Assembly: GCA_009103225.1 (NCBI GenBank)
Contig: RHPI01003330.1
Span: forward strand, 440,613-504,612
Direction of reading: 5' to 3'
DNA length: 64,000 bases
From: Chlorokybus atmophyticus
Lineage: Eukaryota; Streptophyta; Chlorokybophyceae; Chlorokybales; Chlorokybaceae
Made by a program: the position numbers and the translations under genes. Positions 35,653-50,822 of this stretch are shown here, piece by piece. The notes beneath the pieces were generated by a model. It made no database searches and was not told the origin of the DNA. It was given only the letters and a program-made list of their open reading frames with translations. The stretch's first letter is position 1. Each line of letters starts with the position of its first letter.

Positions 35653-37091
35653 TGAGTGCGTGCGTGCGTGCGTGTGTTCTGAAGCTCGTGGCGTCTGTCG
35701 CGATGTGCAATACGTACCTCACTATGGCGGCCATTGCTATGTGGGAGTCGCCGCCCACTATGGACGCCACGCTTGAGAAGACGTCAGGCGAGCCGTTGCC
35801 GAAAGCAAGCAGCGTGACACCTGGCGGGCATGGAAGTCAGTTGAGTGTGTTGGTGTGAAGTGAACACGTTCAAAAACTTCCACGAGTATACTGCCCAAGC
35901 AAGAGTGCTGCAAGCGCTTTTTAGCATGCTCTGATACACTGTGTGTGCGTGCGTGTGTGTGTGCACGTACGCACGGGCACAATGCAAGCTTTCGCATGCT
36001 CAAAGAACACGGACACCCACGCATGCACGCACAGAGGATGCGTGCGTGCGCGTGTGGACGCAGTAGTAAACATCGTGCAATTCAACCCAGCCACCGCTCG
36101 AGCCAACAACCACTCGCCTGCTGTGGTGGGTGCGAGGTCGAGCGTCTTGGTGATCCTGGTGACGACGGGACAGAAGTAGCTCTCGGCCGTGTCGCCCAGC
36201 AGGAAGAACGCGCCCAGGACGACGCCCACCAGGACCAGCAGCGCCGGGGACACCGCACCCCAACCCAACAACCCCGAACCCGATCCCAATCCTGATCCGG
36301 AGTCGGATTCTTTTTTCTCTGAGCAGAAGTGCCACTGCATGTACCACGCCATCGTCCCCTCGCACCTCGCCTGGTATTGTGGTTGCAGCGCATTGATTGA
36401 TACCAGTAGTGTCTCTAGAACCGTCAAGCCTACCAGTCTTAAAGACCTATCTTTGCAGATAGTGGTAACGGTAGTGGCTATAGCAAAAGGTACGCATGCC
36501 AGTGGTGGTAGCTGTATTGGTATCAGAGAGTAGTTGGTGGTGCTTGCTGACGCCATCAGCACGACTACGCTAGTCGTGTGACAGTTGTATGTGGTGGTTA
36601 CACCAGCACAATGAACTACACCCTACATTGTCAATACCACTCTTCACCACATCACGGTTGTGTTCGTGCAATGACCTCACCTTCACGAAGGCGCATCGGC
36701 GCAATACCGGCTGCGCCAGTACCTCCGCGCATTCAGCCTCCCCAAACACTGACAACTGCTCCAGCACCGTTTCATTACCTCTATCCCTACCAACACCCGC
36801 TACTCCTACCTTTACTTCTCTACCACCATCATCACTAATGGTACTCCCATCCCCATGCCGCTGGCGACTGTGACTCTGTCGCTTCGCCAACAACGCCCTC
36901 GACCCCGCCCTCCAAGTGGTAGTTGTGGCTGTTGTGTATGTTGATTGAGGACTGTCTCCATGCAGCGCAGACAGCAGGCAGATCAGCAGCGCCGTCACGC
37001 ATGCCTTGATCACGCAACGGGTGAGGGTCCCTCTGGGCCGGCTGCCCGCTGCCGGCGTCTCTGCCTTTGCACGCGGGTGGTCCATGATCAT
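34082..37091 (-). CDS. CCX: Cation/calcium exchanger, CCX (NCLX/NCKX6-like) family
   Basis: Six exons (gene order): 36681-37091, 36118-36370, 35718-35820, 34662-35541, 34477-34589, 34082-34388; 688 residues. Membrane antiporter moving Ca2+ or other cations against Na+/K+/H+. N-terminal signal-anchor, conserved Cys region (CAFVK...), then LLGDTAESYFCPVVTRI; alpha-1 repeat GVTLLAFGNGSPDVFSSV; a long cytosolic loop; alpha-2 repeat WGNSTGDLVADVALARAGQP; further helices to the end. The GNGSPD/GNSTGD pair is the CCX signature. The intron at 36117 uses a GC donor (gcgagt). Location (vacuole, ER, plasma membrane or mitochondrion) cannot be read from the sequence. Start: ATG 37091 in frame, with 37085 an alternative. 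Confidence 0.94.
35581..35650. repeat. (TG)n microsatellite in a CCX intron
   Basis: About 70 bp of TG units, with one TA interruption, between the alpha-1 exon and the long exon 4 of CCX. Confidence 0.9.
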
Positions 37092-37929
37092 CACTATTCC
37101 CTTGCTACCTACATATCACTCAGGTAGTATGAGGGTCAGCAGGGTGCGCATGGTTGAACCGGTCTCAACTGGGGACGGACTGGCCCAGTCTTGCCTGGCC
37201 TGGCTGTCCTTGCCTATCTGCTGCTTCTCTGTTGCCTTGGTCACACCCCCTCCGACTGACGCTGCATGACACTGTAGTCATACCGTTCTCCCATGCGGAG
37301 CTTAGGCGTGAGCTAGGTTTCCTTCCAAGGCCTGGGCTTGGGCTGGTCTGGCCCAATGCCACACAGGCACAGGACGCCCGCCTTGGCGGCGCCTCACAGG
37401 CGTAGCCTTAGCCTTAGCCTGGTCTGTTGCGCGTCCATGTGCGGTTGGCGGTCACGTGACGACCGGAGTCACGGCGTCACACAGCTTGCTCACGAATGCG
37501 TGACGATGCGGGTCGGGAGATCCGCGAGTGTCAACGACCCCGAACCGGTTCTTGATTGCTGGCCGTGCGCTCCACTGAGCAGCCACGTTACAGCATCTGT
37601 CTCAAGTCCCCCACCCGAGCTCGATTAAGTTGGTCCCAGAGCCAGGTTTACTTCTCCTTAATCAGGAATCTTGCTGATGCAGTGCATGCTGTAAAGCGCG
37701 CTCGCTGCGGCTTGGCGTCAAATTCATGTAGCATGCCAGTGTTATGAGGAAGAATGTCGGGTCCCGTATTCACTCCCATGCTGGATCTGGAGTGAAGCTG
37801 TCCACCGTACCGTACCAGGCATTCCCTTTGCCTGTTTCGCCTGGGCGGCGGTGGTGTGGTCAGCCTGCTTGTGCAAGGCGTGAGCGGGGTTGGAGTGGTG
37901 TGTGTCAGCTGTGAGACTTGCTCATCTGG
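37092..37929. promoter_or_regulatory. Divergent promoter region, CCX / MDHAR
   Basis: 838 bp between opposite start codons, GC-rich, with short direct repeats of ccttggc/gcctgg. No discrete element identified. Confidence 0.5.
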
Positions 37930-41643
<3,714 letters not shown>

Positions 41644-44600
41644 GACGGTGTGTTTGCTTCTGCATGTGTCAGAATGAATAGTGGTAATCCTATACACTGC
41701 AACCAGTAGCTTGTTTTCATTTTTTGCAGCCGGTTAGCTGATTGGTTGGCGCGAATCGTGCCCCTACATTCGTCAAAGCGTTTGAACAGTTGTAACTTAT
41801 GCATCCTTGTATGATCTGTAACCTGGTTGTCCATTGTTGTAGAATAGACTGACGGAGGTGCCACACTGAAACACACGTGCACAGCCTCAGTGCCCACACT
41901 CAGTGTGCAACTCGTGTGGCATGGCGGCTGATTGCTGACTCTAATTCTCACTTGCAAGGTGCAGACATCGCGGTTATGAGAATATGTACCCTGAAGTTAT
42001 TGCAAGGGTAGGTGGTGGTAAAGCCAATCAGAGAGGGATGCCATTGGGTGTGTTGAGAGTACCGCAGAGACACGTATCGTACAACCCACACTCACTTTTG
42101 AGAATTTAATCTCATGTCAACCTTTTGCTATAATGATCGCAAAAGTTGACTGAATGCATTGTTAGTATGGTTATTAAAGCCTAGAATACCTTGTCAAAGC
42201 CACAACCAAAGGCAATTGATAATGACAACCCTTGGGTTGTAATGTATGTGTCTCTAAGGTAGTACGCATGGTCATGATATTGACCATGCATTGTGGTGCA
42301 CATTCATTACATCTTAAATGTTAATAGGTGTCAACCTTCAGAATAAATGTTTCGCCATCATGTAATATGTATGTGGTGCATTGCACTGACAGGCGTGATC
42401 ATGTTAAGCACAATCCACACATTTCATTAACACAACCAATCCCCTCAATGTCCGCATCGCGCCTTGTTACGGTGCAAACAACATTCAGGCATTAATGTAT
42501 AAAAAGGCTCACACCTCAAGAAATCACTTCGAACGTATAGCGAAGGCAACAACGCCCCATGTCAACGCTCAAAACTTTCAATTGAAATCCACGCCCAATA
42601 CTTTAGTGTTGTTTAGGGATTGGAATCTTTTCAACCGGAGTTCGTGCATATATGACCAGCTGGGTTGTTTTGATATTCAATTACCCTCATCAATTCATCA
42701 GTCACCAGCTGCTATCCCAAATTTCTCTCTTTCTATATTGTGTCGCATGGTCACAAGGTCACATTGTCAAAGCCATAACGCTAACACAATAACGCCAATC
42801 CGAAACAATTACAATGCGCAGACACATGACAATACAACCATCAGTGCTAGCGCGCATCAGGTGCGTCGGCCTCACGTCAAAGCATGGCCACGTCGGACAG
42901 GGTTGTCATAGGATCAGGTCACGGTGGCGGCCAACCCGGAGCTGCACTCACGGCCGTCGTCGCTTTCTATAATAAAGCCACGATGTAACGCCGGTTAATG
43001 TGAAATAGGTAAAGAGGGCTATGAAGCGTTAAAAAGCAATACGCAACCTCTCATGGTAGCGACTTCTGCTACCATGGCCTAGTCGGCCAATTCCCGCATT
43101 ACAGAAGCTTTCTCGGTGCCAACCGTCTCCGCCAAAGAAAGGAGCTTGTCTGTCCCGAGTGGTCACCGTACTTTCGACACTTCGCCAACTCCGCTGCACG
43201 CGCTCCTCCTATGGCTGAGCGCTGCATGTGGTGACAGTGGTATTCAATAGTGCACCGGTCGACCATAGCGGATACAAAATCCTTCCGCATGAAGTTAGAG
43301 CAGTACATTATGTGTTTCTCAATGCGTATACCGTAATGCCATGAAATGTGTGTAATACAAATAATTCCGCGCGGGCACTTTACAATGTTGATTAACCTTT
43401 CGGCGCCCAATCATATGCATTCCGGTGACTATGCACTAAGTTGCATATGTTGGCGTTTTTATATACCAAATTGGATATTTTGAAGGCCTCATTTACGAAG
43501 ACCATAAAGCAATGCGATAGCTGTAAATTATGTAGATATTCAGCTGCAATATACCGTACACCGCAGCCCAACATTCTTGGGGGTATGTGTAATATAGCTG
43601 CAAGCATGGTACATGCGCAAATGCAGGCCTCGGTTGTTATAAAAGTCTTCGGATGTGGGCTTATATCCAGTCAAAGAAACCTCAATCACTGAGTAAGCGC
43701 CTTGTTATTATGTGATATAACCAAAGTAGCGCAACGATGCACCCATACAAGCAAAACACTGCATGATAAATGATAGGTAGTGCATTAATCATTGCAATGA
43801 CTGATTAGACAAAACACATACACACCACTTACGCAAGCTTAAGCATATCAAGCCAGGCAAGGCGAGGCGGTGTTCTGACATGTTGCATTGTAATTACTTG
43901 GTGCACGATTTAATGCGCATCAAAAAGCTCAAGACAGTACAAGGTTGCTAGCATTGTTGATGATGTTACGTCACGTTTCATAACTGCAATACACTTTACA
44001 ATTTCAGCAAGTTCTAGCAGCTAATTATTGCTGCTCCACTTAAAGTCCGTGATAAGTAACGTACTTGAAATAATATTAATATGTGCATACTTATGTCTTG
44101 ATTAATGGGACCATGAGTCATAGCAAAGCACACATCAAACACAAGCTTATTACTCACAAGCAATAAGGCAAGCAAGTAGCATCAATAAGGTAGAACCTTT
44201 GTGCGATCATGTATGATATGTATATAACAATCTCGCACACAGTTCGATCAATACAATATTTTAAATCATATGTACTTACTATCAAAAATACAAAGTACAA
44301 TTCGATATCATTTTAAGTTTTGAAGGCTTCAGACCGTTATCACAAATAGTATATCATATAGTTCTACCTAGCAAGTAGTTATGTCGAAAAGTGTAAATGT
44401 TCACAGCAACTCAAACTGGCGGAAGGTGAACTTTTCGGGAAGACTACTACTGACGGAAGCTCTCCGCAACGGCCATGAACAAGTTACGCTCTCTCGCATA
44501 TCTTGTCACCTGAGATACCGGGCAAACCGTCATCCAGCCGCCGCTTCTGCGGCAAAAACTTTCGCTCGTGTTCATTTGTGCGGGTGCTTTTGGCGCCAAC

Positions 44601-44802
44601 AGTGAACTGAGCAGTGGAATACAACTACACAAGCAGTGAACTGCGCAGTGGCATTCAAGAGCAGTGAGCAGGCTTTGGCCTGGTCTGGGCGGAGCGGGGT
44701 GGGCTGTGCTAGCAGTGGTATACGACCAGGCTGTTGCTGCTGCTGCCAGGCTGCTTGTGTGAAGCAGAGGAGCGAAGAAGTCTGCAAGAAAAGGTGCCTT
44801 GC
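41644..44802. other. Long intergenic region between MDHAR and CMT
   Basis: 3.2 kb, AT-rich between about 42000 and 44400. Small inverted repeats are visible: GTCAACCTTTTGC with an imperfect GCAAAAGTTGAC partner (about 42118-42153), GCATGGTCA/TGACCATGC (about 42267-42290), CATGGTAG/CTACCATG (about 43052-43076). Open frames at 42495-42911 and 43099-43410 (-) show no recognisable family. Confidence 0.55.
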
Positions 44803-44857
44803 ATGGGGTTGTGGCCTTGGGGTGGCCTGTGGGGAGCGCTTACTGCTGGTGGAGCAG

Positions 44858-44890
<33 letters not shown>

Positions 44891-47800
44891 GAGGAGAGGT
44901 AGAGGCAGGCAGCTTCTCAGCTGCTTCGCCGCCGCCGCCGCCTCCTGAAGTGGAGCAACGAGCTGCCATGCCGGACGAGGGCAGAGCTGCTCGCCAGCTC
45001 AGACCACGCCCTGCGCCGCCGCCTCCGGTGCTGTATGACGTCGACGCCGTCGTCAAGGAGATGAACAAGAAGAAGCAGCAGGTCAGTGTTGAAGCCATAC
45101 TACGCATTGCACACAATGCATTGCACACATTGTTTGCAAGCAGCGCATGTCTTGAAACTGCACATGCTCTGTGTGTAGGTCAATGGCAGTAACAGTAAAC
45201 GTTGCAAGAAGCATGGTGGCGCCGGTGGCAATGCAAGGACGCCAGAGGCTCAGAAGAAGGTGCTTGTCATCGATGACAACGATGACATGCAGCCTGTCAG
45301 CTGCGACCCAGAGGAGGTTGCTTTCAAGTGGGCGCCCATTCTCAAGTCTAAAGCCGTGCACATGTACCCTTACCGCCGCTACAAGGTACACATGTTCTGT
45401 AGGGTTCAGCTGCTAAATTAGGCTGACAGTGCTGCACTTCAGCACTGTCAGCCTAACCGGTTAGCAAGCTTCTGCGGATCGTACTTGCAAATCCTGACTT
45501 ATCTTCAACAACGATCTTGCTATGGCTTTGGCCAGGGTGATCCAAAGCCGGCTTTTGCGAATGCCTCCAGTCAGCCCTCCGGTGATACCCCGTAAGCAAA
45601 CACAAGCTGCATTGCTGCCTGCAGACTTGCTTGCCTGTTTCTTGCAGAACTTAAGCAGTTCTTGTTTAAACTGTTTGTCCGTGCATTGCAGTGCCATCTG
45701 CCCGATGTCGGTGACAGCGCACTTTGAGAAGGTGGAAATCGATGCCGAGCATGAAATTCATCTTAACCAGACAGTGGAAGTGCAGGTAAGGAGGAGATAG
45801 GCCGTTGACTTTATCATTGTCTCTTGCTCATGGTTGTCATGCTTGCACTAAACGACTTGCGATTGTCATCGGCAGGGTGAGGAAGGCAAAGACAACTTTA
45901 TTGGCCAGGTCATTGAGATATTCCAAACACAGGATGGACAAGGATGGTTTCGCGCACGGTGGTTTTGGCGCTTCCACGACACGGTGAGTGCTGCAATTGG
46001 CTGCATTCAAGACGAGAATAGCACTGGAACTGCTACTGTTATTTGTGATGTTCATTTAGCTGCCAGCAGTTCTACCTGTCTATCTGCAATGTGGGTTCAA
46101 TCTTTTGCGGCTGTAACGCAAAGCGTTGCTTGATCACACTGTGCAGTAATGCATTTGCTGCTGTTCAGACCTTGGGCCAAGCTATCGGAGGGAACTACGC
46201 TTCAGTGCAGCCGGATGGCAAGAGGGTTTTTATTGCCAATGATGTGGATGACAATCTGCTCAGCACAATTGTGAAACCAGTTACCATTCTTCGGGTGCCT
46301 TCCTCGGTGAGGGCACGCTATTCCAAGTTGAACGCACTAAACAGTAGGCGCCAAGCCATGACACTGGATGTGATAAGTGCAGGAGCTGAAGCCGCGCCAA
46401 GATCAGGAGTATGACTACTGGTACAATATGCAATACGACAAGCAGTATACGTCTTTCTTCGCGCTGCCTGATTGCTTGAAGGAATTGGAGCACCCGCCTT
46501 TGGCTGAGCGACCTCCAGGTGCTTACGTGCAAGCCCTGTGCCCAATCTGACTGCACATCCACATGCTGTGGAACTGGGCTGCGTGTGCACAATGTGCTCA
46601 ACATAACCGGCACATGCTAGCTCAACAGCACAGTGTCTCAGCCATGGCACTTGCAACGCATAGTACGTTGGCCAATCTCCCTGCACAGAATTACTGTTAG
46701 TGTCACAAACTGAAGCTGCCTGCTGGTGTGCGCTTTTCAGTGGCCTCAAGGTTGGCGCTGGACACACAATCAGCCAGTGACGCCACCGCAAAGACGGCAC
46801 ACGCATCGGCTGCTGATCAGCACAACGGCAAGGAAGTTCGTGTCCTAAAGGTATGCCCATCACAATACATGTCAAGGATTGCCTGTTTCTGTAGAAGCGT
46901 TGTCACACGTGCTAACTTGTGCAGGCCTTGGACCTGTACTGTGGCTGCGGCGGTCTCTCTATTGGGTTCCAGGCAGCTGGCGAGAAGGATGGAATTGAGA
47001 TCCGTGCGGTCAGTTTAAATATAGGCGTGTCTGTACTACATGTCTTCCAGCTAAGTACTGCATGTGACGTGCAAAATCTTGACTTGAAACCCGCAGCGCT
47101 GGGCAGTGGATATGTGGGAGCCGGCGTTGGACACATACAGACGGCATCATCCTGAGACCAAGGTAATGAGTTTGCAGCCTCTGTGCTACATGCGCTCTGT
47201 GTACTAATGCGGCTTAACCCGTAATGCAGGTGTATCACATGAAGGCGGAGCACTTTTTGAGCCTTTGCAAGCACTTTAAGCGCTTATGCGCCAGGGTGAG
47301 CTCAAGCTAGACTACCACCGTTTCTTGTGAACATTACGCATGCAGACCTGCTCATACACGTCCAGCTCCTGGCATACTGATCGTCTTGTTGCTCGCAGTA
47401 TCTGGATGAAGTACACACCAGCGCAGAGGAGGCCAACATGCCGATCGTGCCCGGGGGCAACGACATTGACGAGCTGGTGTCCGATTCAGAGGATGAGGAA
47501 GATGACAAGGCGCTTGATGACGATGAGTTCGAGGTATTTGAAAAGGTGCATGTGTCAAGTTGCCTGTGCTGGTTGCCCTCTGCTGGACCATTGACTTGAG
47601 CTCAAGGGATGCCTCTGGCGTTTTGCTCTGGAGGTGATGCAACTACATGATGACTGACCTTCAAAGCTGCAGGTCGAGGAGATTTTGGACATACGCATCA
47701 AGGAGCGGGACACTAAAAAGCAAAAGCAAGAGAAGGAGAAAGCACAGGGCAAGAAGAAGCGCAAGAGAAACGATGGTAAAGATGAGGAGCTCTTACAAGT

Positions 47801-50176
47801 TGACGATGATGATGCTGAGGACGACAATGGCGGCAAATGCAAGAAGGAGACGCAAATTCATGACCGTGAAGGTGTTTTGGAATTCCTTATCAAGTGGAAA
47901 GGGTATGTGTCTGCTCATTGTTGCTCTCATGCCAGGCTGGAGCGGAAATAAGCATTGTTACTCATTGTAGCTTATAGGTATGGTGATGAGCATAATAGCT
48001 GGGAGCCAGAGGAGATGCTTCACAACTGCCCGGAGAAGTTCAAGGACTTTCTACAGGAGAAGAAAATTAGTGGAGATATTCCTTTCCCTGGTGATGTTGA
48101 TGTTCAAACGGGAGGCCCACCATGCCAGGTGCTGCTCTTAATGTTAATGTGGACAAATTACCTAGCACGCTTGCTCAACTCATTCTGGTAAGTCGGCAAA
48201 CATGCGCCTTGACACCTCTTGATGTTGCTGTCACATAGGGCGTAAGTGGTTTCAACCGTTTCCGCGACTTTGAAGAGCCTCTCCGAGACCCTAAGAACTA
48301 CCAGATGGCAGTGTACGTGGCGTGTTCTCACTACTTCAAGCCGTCGTTTGTCCTGATGGAGAACGTCGCCGACATTCTCAAGTTTGGCGACCGCGCGCTG
48401 GGTCAGGACGGGTATCTTGGACGCTTTGCCATGCAGCAGCTAGTCTCCATGAACTATCAGGTACTGCAAGCATGATGCAGCAGCTGCAACCGACAATAAA
48501 AGTGACTTAGAAAAGCAGTATCAGAGTTTGTTGCTTTGTGCCTTGTGCTTGAGCTGACTGGCTGTTGCACAGATGCGTATGGGCTTGATAGCTGCTGGGG
48601 CATATGGCCTGCCCCAATTCCGACTGCGATGCTTTGTCTGGGGAGCTGCTGTTGGTGAGTGGCCTTTGATACAAGTTCGTGCATGTCAATGTTTCAACTT
48701 CACCCTGCTTGCTTTTCTGCATGCATGCATGATCATGCTCATAAGCTGCAGCATCTAGCTAACAGAGCTAGGCACTGACACATTGCATCATATCTGCTGC
48801 TGCTTACAGGCGAACGACTGCCGCCTTTCCCTCTGCCCACGCATGAAGTTCTCCCGCGCTCAACAACTTACCCCACCAAGTGGTCAGCCAACCTGGTCGG
48901 CTGGGATGAGGGATCAAAGGTGAGGTCTTCAATGGTTAGTTGCTGCTGCAGCCATTGGCAGTCACCCTTCACACTATCATTACAGTGTACTGCTGACACA
49001 CATGCAGGACCTCAAGCTTCTCAAGGAACTCAGGTTGGAGGATGCTATGCGTGATCTGCCTCCCGTAGACTGTTATGAGAAGCGAGATGAGATGCCATAC
49101 TTGTCTGAGCCTCTCAACGACTTCCAGCGCATCCTAAGAAGGCCACCGCCAGGTTGCGTGCATGTGCTGCCTTACTACTTCTCACTTGCAATGAAGCCTT
49201 GACCTACTAAGCTGAACTGCGGAACCTTTCTGCCAGGTGATGTGAAGGCGGGTGAGCCAAACTACAGCAACGTCCTGTATGATCACTTGTCTTTGCCCTT
49301 GAGCGCAGATGACAATGAACGCGTCGCACGTAAGTGGCTCAAAACAAGTGCAAGCTGTTCAAATCCCCATGTAGCTTAGCACATTGTTGTTGAGCAGTGA
49401 TTCCGCACCGCAAAGGTGCAAACTGGACTGACCTTCCCGGTGGTATCAAGAAGGAAGATGGCAGGTCAGTCACGACGTTACCTGCATGATGTGTTGATAG
49501 TGTCTGCGTGTACCATGTTGCTAGCATGCACATGCCACTGATTGCAAGTGGTTAGTGCGAGTCTTCCCCATTGCTTCTCTATGCCGGCAGGTATGAATGC
49601 GGGCCCAACAAAGTTAAGTCTGGCAAGCCCCTCATTCCCAAGTACGCGACTAGTTTTGAAAACGGAAGGTCCAAGAAGCCGTTTGCAAGGTTGTGGTGGG
49701 ATGACATTGTGCCAACTGTGGTGACACGCGCGGAGCCACACAACCAGGTAGCAACTCAATGCGTGCACACATAGACATGCAGTAGTCCTCACCTCACTGA
49801 ACACAATGTTTTGCAGTGCATCCTGCACCCTGAGCAGGATCGTGTGCTGAGTGTCCGAGAAAACGCTAGGATTCAAGGCTTCCCAGACTACTATAGGCTG
49901 TATGGCAGGGTGCGAGACAGGTATGTCTGCCCAGAGCTTGCATGTCGCACACGTTCCAATGGTACACTTGCTGTAATATCCCTCACCTGCTGGAGGAATG
50001 CCGTAGCGCAGTAAGCGCACACTCTTGCTGAAGGAACTTTTTGGCACAGGTACACCCAAGTAGGCAACGCGGTCGCGCCTCCTGTGGCACGCGCATTGTG
50101 CATGGCTCTCGTGCAATCCATTCATGGATACCCCAGCGAGGAGCCCGTGCTTCGTCTGTCAAGTGTTGCATGGTAG
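44803..50176 (+). CDS. CMT: Chromomethylase (BAH + chromodomain DNA cytosine methyltransferase)
   Basis: Twenty-three exons from 44803-45081 to 50050-50176; 992 residues, phases consistent throughout. Plant-type CMT, which methylates non-CG cytosines guided by H3K9 methylation. Order: Gln-run and Pro-rich N-terminus; BAH domain (exons 45876-46306, [12 protein letters not shown]); motif [16 protein letters not shown] (46925); RWAVDMW...; an acidic/Lys-rich insert (47673-47850); chromodomain [20 protein letters not shown] (47673-48128); motif IV GGPPCQ (48110-48128, catalytic Cys); motif [10 protein letters not shown]; motif [14 protein letters not shown]; target-recognition region [11 protein letters not shown]; motif [16 protein letters not shown]. 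The chromodomain sits between motifs I and IV, the defining CMT arrangement. An inverted repeat lies in intron 2. The N-terminal start is the first in-frame ATG; 44968 is an alternative. Confidence 0.95.
44859..44890 (+). repeat. (CAG)n coding for poly-Gln in CMT
   Basis: About ten consecutive CAG codons in exon 1 of the chromomethylase gene; length is likely variable. Confidence 0.85.
45418..45456. repeat. Perfect 17-bp inverted repeat in CMT intron 2
   Basis: TTAGGCTGACAGTGCTG followed after 5 nt by its exact reverse complement, 33 nt after the donor of the intron 45386-45535. It would form a stable hairpin in the pre-mRNA. Confidence 0.85.
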
Positions 50177-50822
50177 TGACAAGGCATCTGAGAAGCAGTT
50201 GGCGGTCAGCACGTTGGCATAGGAAAATGGAGAGTGAGGCAGGTGCAGGCAGACCCACGCAAGTTGTACATGACGAGATATATACCTTTATCAATTGCTT
50301 ATTCAAGGCATGCTCATCGTTTGCTGCTAGCCGTCACATTCCAACAGCATGCAACTTTGGTCAAATTTGAAGGCCTTGCGCGTAACTTGCATCAAGCTGA
50401 TGTATGACTGACCCGCATCGTCGTTCGAGGGTGTGCGTGTGATGCATGGGTGTGCACGCGTGTACACAAAACGCAGGATGCAATGTGAGAGAGAACTAGC
50501 AATGAATCTGAATGTGCACCCCATGTCGGGAGTGCAGGCGCACAAGCAAGCTTTATGCATGACTTGTAGCACTGAGATACCACAGCAATGACTACATTAA
50601 CAGTAACAGCGAGTGAACACAGTGTGGTCAAAGTCTGAGTTCAGGAGCTTTGGGGAAAACCTGTACAAAACTACGCTGCCAACCTACAACTGCAGTTGCA
50701 AACCAGCATACACACCCATAGGATATGCTACCTGTCCCACTCACTACCTGACAACTCCAATACTAATCAACCACCCAACACTGAGTATACACATACAAAA
50801 CTCACAGAGCAACTAGAAACGC
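50177..50822. other. Convergent intergenic region, CMT / ferredoxin-MBL
   Basis: 646 bp between two 3' ends; nothing recognised besides UTR-like sequence. Confidence 0.6.

Noticed and set aside
35945-36562. Plus- and minus-strand frames over the CCX intron 35821-36117
   Set aside because: Antisense or intron read-through with CA/TG repeats; only the exons with CCX motifs are supported.
42495-42911. 138-residue plus-strand open frame
   Set aside because: AT-rich composition, no splice or codon signature and no recognisable family; likely chance.
43099-43410. 103-residue minus-strand open frame, considered as a transposase relic
   Set aside because: No DDE or other catalytic motif, no terminal repeats nearby and no family match by eye.
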